Assembly (NCBI GenBank): GCA_938014915.1
Contig: CALLQQ010000126.1
Coordinates: 1-10,507, forward strand
Length of the DNA stretch: 10,507 nucleotides
Direction of reading: 5' to 3'
Origin: an uncultured Clostridia bacterium
GTDB taxonomy: Bacteria > Bacillota > Clostridia > Oscillospirales > Ruminococcaceae
Below are positions 1 through 6,740 of the stretch, one piece after another. The stretch's first letter is position 1; each line of letters starts with the position of its first letter. The notes below the pieces were generated by a model that saw only the letters and a list, made by a program, of their open reading frames with translations, ran no database searches and had not been told where the DNA came from. The translations under genes were made by a program, and so were the position numbers.

Positions 1-2
1 AT

Positions 3-503
3 GAATTCAGCGGCATAATAGACTACTCTATTTTCTTGAACACTGCATCATTTGTTAACAACAAAGAAAGCCATCATCTCACGGCAGTGGAAGAAGATTA
101 TATCAACGAAGAATTTAAAGAAGCAGCCGTTGATGTTGGATATAAGTTCAAGTATAAAGCTGGTTATGAGTTGTCGGGTAATCACATGTTCGAGGACGTA
201 ATATTAAGTAAAGAGGAGAAGAACCTCCACCTAAAGGCGTCCTTAGGTGAGCAAATAAATAAAGACTACTATGCGGGCATATTTTGCAATGGGGAGCTTT
301 TAGATGCCTTTGATGGATCTAAGTTTATTAAATTTAATACTTTAAATGGTACAAGAATATTGGATTTTATAATTAATGAAGAAGTCTTGCCCACCGAAGG
401 GACTTATACATTTCAGGCTGTATTGATTCCTTCTTCTGATGCAATTGGCACCGACGAGATAGAATCATTTTCTACATATAAGCATCGGGTTATTATTACG
501 TAA
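3..503 (+). CDS. C-terminal part of an unrecognised, probably extracytoplasmic protein (5' end outside window)
   Basis: The reading frame is open from the first full codon at position 3 to the TAA at 501-503, giving 166 residues with no stop upstream. The gene therefore starts outside the window. A TTG at 36 is in frame but has no ribosome site, and I do not take it as the start. I do not recognise a family. The visible part has an acidic, charged stretch followed by alternating hydrophobic and polar residues (for example AGIFCNGELLDAF and GTYTFQAVLIP). This suggests an all-beta, Ig-like domain at the C-terminus, with no membrane segment in this portion. It ends 16 bp before a lipoprotein gene and is probably in the same operon as the ABC-2 transporter genes. 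A surface or membrane-anchored accessory of that transporter is possible, but this is inferred from position only. Confidence 0.7.
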   Translation, partial: EFSGIIDYSIFLNTASFVNNKESHHLTAVEEDYINEEFKEAAVDVGYKFKYKAGYELSGNHMFEDVILSKEEKNLHLKASLGEQINKDYYAGIFCNGELLDAFDGSKFIKFNTLNGTRILDFIINEEVLPTEGTYTFQAVLIPSSDAIGTDEIESFSTYKHRVIIT

Positions 504-506
504 ACT

Positions 507-514
507 AAAGGAGG
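507..514 (+). promoter_or_regulatory. Strong Shine-Dalgarno site of the lipoprotein gene
   Basis: AAAGGAGG lies 5 bases before the ATG at 520 and just after the TAA of the preceding gene. It is a near-perfect complement of the 16S rRNA 3' end and fixes the lipoprotein start. The tight packing supports co-transcription with the gene upstream. Confidence 0.85.
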
Positions 515-519
515 AAATT

Positions 520-1602
520 ATGAAAAATAAAATTGCCCTACTATTAATAATAGTAATGTCGCTTGCTATAACTTCCTGCACAAAGGATCAGGAAGAGTAT
601 GTTAGCCTGAATTCAAACGAGATAACCGATAACGAAAAAAATGAAGTCACATATAGGGGGGATATGCGCACAAATTATCCTTTAAATACCGAGTTATATA
701 CATATGATGGTTATTACATATATAATTATTATACGAAGGCCGATCTAGAAAAAGAAATCATTTATTATAACTGCGATATAATAGGCTGCAAGCACAATGA
801 TTACGATTGTGAGGCACAGGAAAAGGCAAAACGTAATAGCCTGCGTTCATATGATGGTGGGTTTTATTACGCATTAGAAAATAAAGTGTATTATGAAAAG
901 GACGGGAAGAGTATTCTCCTGAATGAGAATGATTTCGCTACGGATTTTGCTGAGGAAACTCGAACTATGCCTACTGAGATTTATTCTATTTTTATTATGG
1001 AGGATAGTAATCTTCTTGTGGGCGGGGTAAACTTTTACTACATTTTAGATCCTAAGACGAAAGAGGCAAGTGAGCCCATTGAAGTGGGCGATATCACAAC
1101 GACAAGTGCAGCGATAATAGATTCTAACAGGGTGGTTCTTTCAAATATTAATCAAGAAACTATAATCATCGACTTTGATACTAGAGAAGTAAAAAAGATA
1201 AAAGATCACGCAAGAGAAGCTCAAATTCTAGATAATATGATTTACTTTTTAACGTGGGAAGATGATGTTTCAGTTTTAAAAAGATGCGACTTAAATGGCG
1301 AAAACACAGAAGAGCTGGTTAGAGGCTGCTATCAATACTCAATTGTTAATGATGATATTTTCTACGTTGAATTTGATAAATACGATGTCTTATATAGATA
1401 TGATCCTAATTCGGATAAAGTAGATGAATTCCTAAACCTTGAAGATGTTGATGGGCAATCTTTAAGCATAACTCCCCCATATCACTTCACTGATACTGAT
1501 TTTATGATTATATCTGTAAGTAATCCTATTAAGAGCATGAAAGAATATTATCGTGTGGATTTAGATGGGTCGAATCCTAGGTATATTGAATTGAGCATAT
1601 AG
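520..1602 (+). CDS. Surface lipoprotein with propeller-like repeats, ABC-2 transporter operon
   Basis: A 360-residue protein with a lipoprotein signal: Lys2 and Lys4, a hydrophobic core at residues 5-18, and lipobox I-T-S-C with the lipidated Cys at 20. It should be attached to the outer face of the cytoplasmic membrane. After a polar linker (about 21-55) come repeated short strands rich in Tyr, Asp and Gly, such as YDGYYIYNYY, YDGGFYYALENKVYY, LDNMIYFLTW and NDDIFYVEF. These alternate with segments like KRCDLNGENTEELV and YRVDLDGSNPRYIEL. This is the pattern of beta-propeller domains of the DUF5050 or TolB-like kind. A conserved-looking C-x4-C-K-H-x4-C cluster sits at residues 85-97. The next gene, an ABC-2-type permease, starts 14 bp downstream. 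A role as sensor or accessory for that transporter is inferred from position. Biochemical function is unknown. Confidence 0.8.
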   Translation: MKNKIALLLIIVMSLAITSCTKDQEEYVSLNSNEITDNEKNEVTYRGDMRTNYPLNTELYTYDGYYIYNYYTKADLEKEIIYYNCDIIGCKHNDYDCEAQEKAKRNSLRSYDGGFYYALENKVYYEKDGKSILLNENDFATDFAEETRTMPTEIYSIFIMEDSNLLVGGVNFYYILDPKTKEASEPIEVGDITTTSAAIIDSNRVVLSNINQETIIIDFDTREVKKIKDHAREAQILDNMIYFLTWEDDVSVLKRCDLNGENTEELVRGCYQYSIVNDDIFYVEFDKYDVLYRYDPNSDKVDEFLNLEDVDGQSLSITPPYHFTDTDFMIISVSNPIKSMKEYYRVDLDGSNPRYIELSI

Positions 1603-1616
1603 GATGGGGGCTTATC

Positions 1617-2837
1617 ATGCAACAAATAAAATTTGAAATAAAAAAGATTATGTGCAATAAGCTATTTCTTATTAGCACGGCGATTTTGATAGGCTATTAT
1701 ATTTTTATGATTATATCGGGGATACCGATGTATGCAAGTTCGCCCAAGGGTAATGCGAAGTTTTTTGCGCAGGCGCCGGAATCGCCAACTAGCCAATACA
1801 TTTATGAATTAGAGCAAGAGCAGAACGATATGTTTGAATTCGTTTTTATACCGAACGATCCGCCCTACCCACCAGGCGAATATGGCAGTACCCTCATGGA
1901 AGATTATAATATAATTAGTAATTATACTGAACAAGTGAGATATAGCCAATCGACTTTTGATCGTGATATGACGTTAATGGTGGAAAAGTTATACGATGAA
2001 ATGAAAAATGCCAAAAGTAGTGGCAATAATTACATATATAGGTATAATGAGAAGGCTATCTCAATTTATAATAACAAGATTGATATACCTATTATTGATT
2101 CTAAAAACGCAAAAGGCAGCTTCGAAATATTTCATCATTCACGGGAAAGCACTATATTTAGTACGTTACTTATAATGTGGTCTGCATTTATATCGGCATT
2201 CTGTTATACGAGCGAATCCACATATAAAATATCGAATAATGTCCATAGCACACCGAACGGCAGGAGAAAGTTGCTGTTAAATAAGACGGCTGCACTAACT
2301 ATAATTATCTTTATAATGTGCTTTGCCGCCTTTATTGTAGAGTTTTTAGTTTCCGTTTTTGCGTTTAAGGTTACTGATTTATTTGTACCCATTCAGGCTA
2401 CTCCGCATTTTCAATTTAGCGGGTTTAGGTTAAACATTTTAACAACAATGATATTAACGAATTTCATGAGATTTATAGCATTAATCTTCGTTGTGGGGAT
2501 TGTTTCTGTACTGTCAATAAAGGCTAGGAGCCTAATCCGTCCTATGATTTTATCATTTATATTCTTTGCGGGAGCATCGTATATGCTCATGGTAATAATA
2601 AGTATTCATGAACTTAAGGCTGTAAATATTTTTTCAGTAGTGCGAATGTACTTCCCACTAGCGCTAACACAACCTAATGACTATTTGACTAAATTCGATT
2701 ATGGAAATTTATTTTCATTCCCGGCAAACCGATTAACGGTATCTATCGGAGTTTTTCTCATTAGCTTTAGTCTATGTATTTGGATATCATCGAAATTTTA
2801 TGGAGGTGGGAGATTAAGATGGAAAAAAGAGAGTTGA
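1617..2837 (+). CDS. ABC-2-type transporter permease, six predicted TM segments
   Basis: A 406-residue integral membrane protein. Hydrophobic segments lie at about residues 15-36, 180-197, 225-250, 275-300, 308-330 and 374-392. A polar domain of about 140 residues between the first two is probably outside the cell. This layout (short N-terminus, TM1, large external loop, five more TMs) is typical of ABC-2 or bacitracin-type permeases in Bacillota. The segment TPNGRRKLLLNK near residues 212-223 matches the cytoplasmic coupling region often seen in these proteins. The ATG follows a G-rich ribosome site (AGGATGGGGG, 1601-1610), which overlaps the TAG stop of the lipoprotein gene. The 3' end overlaps the ATPase start by 19 bp, so the two are probably translationally coupled. 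It should form the channel with the permease at 3536, powered by the ATPase between them. The substrate cannot be told from sequence; antimicrobial peptides or lipids are common for relatives. Confidence 0.85.
   Translation: MQQIKFEIKKIMCNKLFLISTAILIGYYIFMIISGIPMYASSPKGNAKFFAQAPESPTSQYIYELEQEQNDMFEFVFIPNDPPYPPGEYGSTLMEDYNIISNYTEQVRYSQSTFDRDMTLMVEKLYDEMKNAKSSGNNYIYRYNEKAISIYNNKIDIPIIDSKNAKGSFEIFHHSRESTIFSTLLIMWSAFISAFCYTSESTYKISNNVHSTPNGRRKLLLNKTAALTIIIFIMCFAAFIVEFLVSVFAFKVTDLFVPIQATPHFQFSGFRLNILTTMILTNFMRFIALIFVVGIVSVLSIKARSLIRPMILSFIFFAGASYMLMVIISIHELKAVNIFSVVRMYFPLALTQPNDYLTKFDYGNLFSFPANRLTVSIGVFLISFSLCIWISSKFYGGGRLRWKKES
2802..2810 (+). promoter_or_regulatory. Shine-Dalgarno site that sets the ATPase start at 2819
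   Basis: GGAGGTGGG lies inside the 3' end of the upstream permease gene and 8 bases before the ATG at 2819. A longer in-frame start at 2774 would add 15 residues (MYLDIIEILWRWEIK) that are not ABC-like and lie deep in the permease gene, so the start at 2819 is preferred. Confidence 0.8.
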
Positions 2838-3475
2838 CATTTAATAATGTTACAAAAAAGTATAAGGATATCACTGCGCTCGACGATTTTACCGCCACTT
2901 TAGAACCTGGTATTTACGGATTGCTAGGCCCGAATGGCGCCGGCAAGTCAACATTGATGAAATGTATTGCTGATATTATTCGTCCTACATCGGGCAGTAT
3001 TCTGTATAATGGCAAGGATATTTATGCGCAGGGAGCAAAATTCAGAAATATTATTAGTTTCATGCCACAAGATTTGGGCTTCTATCCCTCATTCAATGCT
3101 ATGGAAATATTGCATTACTTTGCTCTTTTAAAGAATGTCAAACTAGATAAAGAACAAATTAATCAAACACTTGATAATGTGAATTTGAGTGAATACAAGA
3201 AAAAGAAAGTCGGCGGATTTTCAGGTGGTATGAAAAGGCGGCTCGGGATAGCGATAACGTTATTAAACGATCCTGAGATTTTAATACTTGATGAGCCGAC
3301 AGCGGGGCTTGATCCTGAGGAGCGGGTGCGGTTTAAGCAGCTATTGGCGGATATGAGTAAAGATCGTATTATAATTTTGGCGACGCACATTGTATCGGAT
3401 ATTGAGAATCTAGCGGATAATATATTATTCATCAAAAAAGGTAAGTTGATAGACACTATCAAAGGCAGGGATTAA
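2819..3475 (+). CDS. ABC transporter ATP-binding protein (ABC-2 type), C-terminus cut by an in-frame stop
   Basis: A 218-residue nucleotide-binding subunit that would power the two flanking permeases from the cytoplasmic face. All core motifs are present: Walker A GPNGAGKS (37-44), Q-loop Gln84 (FMPQDLG), signature FSGGMKRR (134-141), Walker B ILILDE with catalytic Glu159, and H-loop His190 (LATH). The nucleotide-binding core is thus complete. The protein stops at TAA 3473-3475 after GKLIDTIKGRD. Relatives of the BcrA type usually run to roughly 290 residues with an extra C-terminal subdomain that often ends in a segment like VYLYYFG. Here the same frame continues past the TAA for 19 codons ending MYLNYFG and then TAG. 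I infer a nonsense mutation (CAA to TAA is the simplest change), probably on top of an already shortened C-terminal domain. ATP binding may survive, but assembly with the permeases or stability could be affected. Confidence 0.85.
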   Translation: MEKRELTFNNVTKKYKDITALDDFTATLEPGIYGLLGPNGAGKSTLMKCIADIIRPTSGSILYNGKDIYAQGAKFRNIISFMPQDLGFYPSFNAMEILHYFALLKNVKLDKEQINQTLDNVNLSEYKKKKVGGFSGGMKRRLGIAITLLNDPEILILDEPTAGLDPEERVRFKQLLADMSKDRIIILATHIVSDIENLADNILFIKKGKLIDTIKGRD

Positions 3476-3535
3476 CATTCAGACGATGAACTTATAAATT
3501 CAATGGAACAAATGTATTTAAATTATTTCGGATAG
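3476..3535 (+). other. In-frame remnant of the ATPase C-terminus after the premature stop
   Basis: Directly after the TAA at 3473 the ATPase frame reads 19 sense codons (H-S-D-D-E-L-I-N-S-M-E-Q-M-Y-L-N-Y-F-G) and then TAG at 3533. The last residues resemble the terminal helix of BcrA-type ATPases (commonly LEDVYLYYFG-like). The TAG abuts the GTG start of the next permease, as expected if the intact gene once ended here. No separate gene is claimed for this stretch. Confidence 0.65.
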
Positions 3536-4597
3536 GTGGTGAATAGTATCTTCTCTTTAATTAAAATGGAATTGAGGAAGCTATTTTCATTAAGAAATTC
3601 CTTAATTTTTATAGCTCTACTTTTATTAAAGGTAGTTATTTGGAATATGACGCCGTATACCGAATATGACTTTTCAAAAGAAGTCTATGGCAAATATATA
3701 GATGAAATTTCAGGTGAAATGACCGCCGATACCGATACATTCATCGAAAAGGAAGAACGGCGATTTGATGAGCTTTTTTCCAAGCAAGAGGAAATCGAAA
3801 GAAAGTATAATAACGACGAAATTACGCTGGACGAGTATAGCGACTTTAATTTTGAGCTTGTTAAGGCGCAAAATGAGCTGCCGGCATTCAACGAGATAAT
3901 GTTGAAATATGAGTATTTTAAAGCGATAAGCTCCGATAGCAAAAGTCCCATTTTCTTTTACGATCTAGATATATCTGAATATCTATCCTCGTTAAAGATA
4001 GACTATCTTTTTGTGGTCTTTTTAGTCTTTGTAATAATGTTTCTTTTAGCGCAAGATAAAGATAGTAATATGCATGAGATGATCACTCCTACGATTAAGG
4101 GTCGTGGCTATTTAATCAATGTTCGGCTTATCTCCTCCTTGATTTTCACACTTATATTCGGTGTTATGTCGGCATGTGGAGAATTTCTACTCTTTCTAAA
4201 TGAAAATGGAACATCTTATTTAAATATGAAATTATATTCGATTGAGAAATTTGGGAGCTGCGATTATAATTTGACGGTTTTCCAATACATAATTGCGGTC
4301 TATGGAATAAGGATATTCTGGAGTTTAGTTCTCGTTGCGATTATTTTTCTAACATATAAATTTGTGAAAAATAATATCAGCAGTATCTTTATAGTTTTTA
4401 CTATAACTTTCATACCACTTCTATTCGATTCTATGATAAAGGGAGTGTGTAGAAATGCTTTGATGGGGATTCAGCTTTCAGGTGTATCGGTGCTGGAAAA
4501 TAGCGTTCACATGTCATTACTTGCAGGCATTGTAACTTTTCTTATTGCATTGGCATTGATGAATTATGCACCTTCTAAACGCATAAGAAATCGATAG
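3536..4597 (+). CDS. Second ABC-2-type transporter permease, six predicted TM segments
   Basis: A 353-residue membrane protein with the same plan as the permease at 1617. It has a short cytoplasmic N-terminus (SLIKMELRKLFSLRN), TM1 at about 20-38, a highly charged external region at about 40-150, then TMs at about 155-173, 198-220, 250-275, 281-298 and 325-343. The external region is rich in Glu, Asp and Lys, and part of it (about 65-115) may be a coiled coil. The start is taken as one of two adjacent GTG codons at 3536 and 3539. No strong ribosome site lies upstream, so initiation probably relies on translation arriving from the ATPase gene. An ATG at 3566 is a weaker alternative because it would remove the N-terminal amphipathic segment. 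The segment TPTIKGRGYLINVRL (about 184-198) matches the cytoplasmic loop that contacts the ATPase in this family. It probably pairs with the first permease as a heterodimer. Confidence 0.8.
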   Translation: MVNSIFSLIKMELRKLFSLRNSLIFIALLLLKVVIWNMTPYTEYDFSKEVYGKYIDEISGEMTADTDTFIEKEERRFDELFSKQEEIERKYNNDEITLDEYSDFNFELVKAQNELPAFNEIMLKYEYFKAISSDSKSPIFFYDLDISEYLSSLKIDYLFVVFLVFVIMFLLAQDKDSNMHEMITPTIKGRGYLINVRLISSLIFTLIFGVMSACGEFLLFLNENGTSYLNMKLYSIEKFGSCDYNLTVFQYIIAVYGIRIFWSLVLVAIIFLTYKFVKNNISSIFIVFTITFIPLLFDSMIKGVCRNALMGIQLSGVSVLENSVHMSLLAGIVTFLIALALMNYAPSKRIRNR

Positions 4598-4894
4598 TGT
4601 GCCCTCATCTGCTGCGGCAATATCCCATAAGTTGAGTCAAGAGATGCTGGAGTTTGCATATACAATCTAACATATATCGGGGTAGCGTACTAATGGAATT
4701 CTATTAAAAAAGAGGATGCTGAATAGCATCCTCTTTTTTAGAGCTTTGCACTTATTTAATTTACCCTGCACATTACAGTAGGAATACAATGTTCATTATT
4801 AAAAGGTATGAAGTACAGAAGAATGAAGTGTATCAGATGCGTATTCGGATAGATGCCACCAAGATTCGAACTGAAGTTAAGGTTATAAGGAAAT
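4598..4894. other. Intergenic gap between convergent gene groups
   Basis: These 297 bp separate the end of the + strand permease from the end of the - strand exporter. The only feature I can support is the bidirectional hairpin terminator at 4706-4739. The left part (4598-4705) is less A+T rich than its surroundings and has a short stop-bounded frame that I could not identify. The right part (4740-4894) holds a 44-codon open frame on the + strand without a convincing ribosome site. I see no insertion sequence ends or RNA gene. Confidence 0.6.
4706..4739. terminator. Bidirectional intrinsic terminator, perfect 15-bp stem
   Basis: AAAAAAGAGGATGCT (4706-4720) and AGCATCCTCTTTTTT (4725-4739) are exact reverse complements around a GAAT loop. 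The GC-containing part of the stem is followed by a T tract on the + strand. Because the left arm starts with an A tract, the - strand reads the same structure with its own T tract. It lies 108 bp after the + strand permease stop and about 155 bp past the - strand exporter stop, between converging genes, so it can serve both operons. Confidence 0.92.
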
Positions 4895-6652
4895 CTATTT
4901 ATACCACTGTTGCTGTTCCGTAAAAAGCTTATAATAATAACCCTCCAAATGTAGCAACTCTTGATGTGAACCATATTCCACTAATTCACCTTTTGATAAC
5001 ACTGCAATTTTATCTACAAAACGGCATACACCTGTACGATGAGAGATTAAAATCGATGTAACGTTGGACATAACATTCAACAGCAGGGTCAATATATCAG
5101 ATTCCACAATTGGATCTAAAGCACTGGTTGGTTCGTCAAACACTATCAACTGACTTTCCTTAAAAACTGCCCGCCCAATTGCAGTTTTTTGCCATTCGCC
5201 TCCTGATAAATCCATGCCGCCAAACTCTGTCCCTAGTAAATCATCTATATTGATTTTCTCTAAAACTCCCTTATTGCCAACTGCAGCTATTGTATTTAGT
5301 ATTTTTTCTGTGTTATCCATGCTTGCTGTGTCGCTTATTGCAATATTTTCTCTGTATGTCAAGCAGTATTTTACAAAGTCCTGTGATACCGAGCAAAGAA
5401 GATTATATTTCGAATCCTTACTTAGCTTATTTATATCAATATCATCATATTGCACACTGCCATCTTTTGGTTGATATAGTCCTAAAATTATTTTTGCGAG
5501 AGTAGTTTTCCCGCTTCCATTCTCACCAACAATGGCTATTTTTTCGCCTTTTTCAATGGAGATTGATATGTTCTTTAAAACATCGCCAGTATTGGGATAG
5601 GCGAACGAAACATTACTAACATTGATACCGTGGTTAATATCTGATTTAACAACGTTGCCATCGGGCAATACCTGTAAATCCAAGAATTCATAATATTTAT
5701 TTATGAATTGTATCTGCTCAGTGGCTTCACCTATTCCTACGAGCAAATCTTTAAATTGCTGCTGCATTGATAAAAAAGCACTTATGCATGCACCAAAGAC
5801 GCCAATACCAATGACTGATTTTTTTAGAAGAATTAAGGCAAAGAATATGCTTAATGCGTACGAAAAGATTCTGAATAAATCGCAAAGCAATAGAACGAAG
5901 GAATCCTTTTTCCTATGACTCCAAATCTCGTCGTTTATTTCATTTCGTGGGTTTGTCCACATATCGCCTATATATTTATGGGAACACATAACCTTTATTT
6001 CTTTTACAGATTGCTTATCTAGAAGAAGGCTCCAGATATAATTCTGCATACGCAATTTAGGTATTTGTGCCTCTCGTATACAGTAAAATGCCTTTCCTCT
6101 TATAATTCGTGAAACAAGATATGGCAGCACAGATATTATGACAATTGGAAGAAAATAAATACTATATCTTGATAATACGATTGTTGTAGAAGTTAATCCT
6201 ATTAAGCCTGTTGATATTCCAACTATATTCATAAAAAACTGACTGATTTTACTTTGATTCACGCAGTCCGTTGCAATGCCTTTTAGATTCATCCTTGACG
6301 GATTCTCATAATCAATAAGATTTAGATCGGAGGCTTTTTCAGAAATAGTGACTTTTGAAGAAAATGAAACTTTTTCATATATCCTAGCGTTCATAGCAAC
6401 AGCATATGCAGACTGAAATATATACCTAATAAAATAGACCAAACATATTAGCAATCCTATCAATATAGTTGTATTTAAGTAGTTGTTATTGATGTTTGAA
6501 ATGGAACTAAATAGTTTTTCGTAAAGTATGGTGAGTGTTGCTGGAATCATAGCAACAAACAACATATATAGCACAACTAATATAGTTGATGCAGGAGTTA
6601 TGTGAAAAACATCTAAGAGAACTCGCTTAGATGAGATTAAGTACTTTTTCAT
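4895..6652 (-). CDS. ABC exporter half-transporter (TM domain fused to ATPase), 585 residues
   Basis: A type-IV ABC exporter subunit. The N-terminal membrane domain (about residues 1-320) has hydrophobic segments near 20-43, 60-80, 140-162, 165-182 and 250-275, plus a weaker one near 278-298. The ATPase domain (about 340-585) has Walker A GENGSGKT (376-383), Q-loop Gln424 (VSQDF), signature LSGGE (482-486), Walker B LIVFDE with catalytic Glu507, D-loop SALD and H-loop His538 (ISHR). All catalytic residues are intact. There is no N-terminal C39 peptidase domain, so it does not look like a leader-cleaving bacteriocin exporter. I set the start at the ATG at 6652 because AAAGGAG (6664-6670) is 11 bases upstream. 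The GTG at 6664 overlaps that site and would be too close. The preceding gene, a related exporter, ends 88 bp upstream. In that gap a weak promoter-like pair (TTGTGT, 17 bases, TATTGT on the - strand, 6691-6719) might allow extra transcription. Substrate unknown. Confidence 0.88.
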   Translation of the reverse strand: MKKYLISSKRVLLDVFHITPASTILVVLYMLFVAMIPATLTILYEKLFSSISNINNNYLNTTILIGLLICLVYFIRYIFQSAYAVAMNARIYEKVSFSSKVTISEKASDLNLIDYENPSRMNLKGIATDCVNQSKISQFFMNIVGISTGLIGLTSTTIVLSRYSIYFLPIVIISVLPYLVSRIIRGKAFYCIREAQIPKLRMQNYIWSLLLDKQSVKEIKVMCSHKYIGDMWTNPRNEINDEIWSHRKKDSFVLLLCDLFRIFSYALSIFFALILLKKSVIGIGVFGACISAFLSMQQQFKDLLVGIGEATEQIQFINKYYEFLDLQVLPDGNVVKSDINHGINVSNVSFAYPNTGDVLKNISISIEKGEKIAIVGENGSGKTTLAKIILGLYQPKDGSVQYDDIDINKLSKDSKYNLLCSVSQDFVKYCLTYRENIAISDTASMDNTEKILNTIAAVGNKGVLEKINIDDLLGTEFGGMDLSGGEWQKTAIGRAVFKESQLIVFDEPTSALDPIVESDILTLLLNVMSNVTSILISHRTGVCRFVDKIAVLSKGELVEYGSHQELLHLEGYYYKLFTEQQQWYK

Positions 6653-6663
6653 AATTGCGACCA

Positions 6664-6670
6664 CTCCTTT
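6664..6670 (-). promoter_or_regulatory. Shine-Dalgarno site deciding the exporter start at 6652
   Basis: AAAGGAG on the - strand is 11 bases before ATG 6652. An upstream in-frame GTG (6662-6664) touches this site and so cannot be served by it. This favours the shorter, 585-residue product. Confidence 0.7.
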
Positions 6671-6740
6671 CGCATTGCTTAGAGTTCAGAACAATACTGC
6701 TCACGATAAGAAAACACAATTGATAAGCTGCAAATTCTTT

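Noticed and set aside
2774..2818. Longer start for the ABC-2 ATPase
   Set aside because: The extra 15 residues are not ABC-like, and a strong ribosome site points to ATG 2819.
4584..4670. A short stop-bounded frame containing VPSSAAAISHKLSQEMLEF just after the second permease
   Set aside because: The composition looks protein-like and could be the tail of a lost gene, but it is only about 23-27 codons long and I cannot match it to a family.
4855..4885. GTTCGAATC on the - strand, like the T-loop of a tRNA or a tRNA-derived attachment site
   Set aside because: The flanking bases do not make a full T-stem, there is no acceptor stem or CCA, and no other tRNA arms can be found nearby.
4789..4923. 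A 44-codon + strand frame starting MFIIKRYEVQ
   Set aside because: No convincing ribosome site, it overlaps the end of the well-supported exporter gene on the other strand, and the product shows no recognisable motif.
4756..4974. A 72-codon - strand frame near the end of the exporter gene
   Set aside because: It overlaps the 3' end of the exporter in another frame, lacks a ribosome site and looks like a shadow of it.
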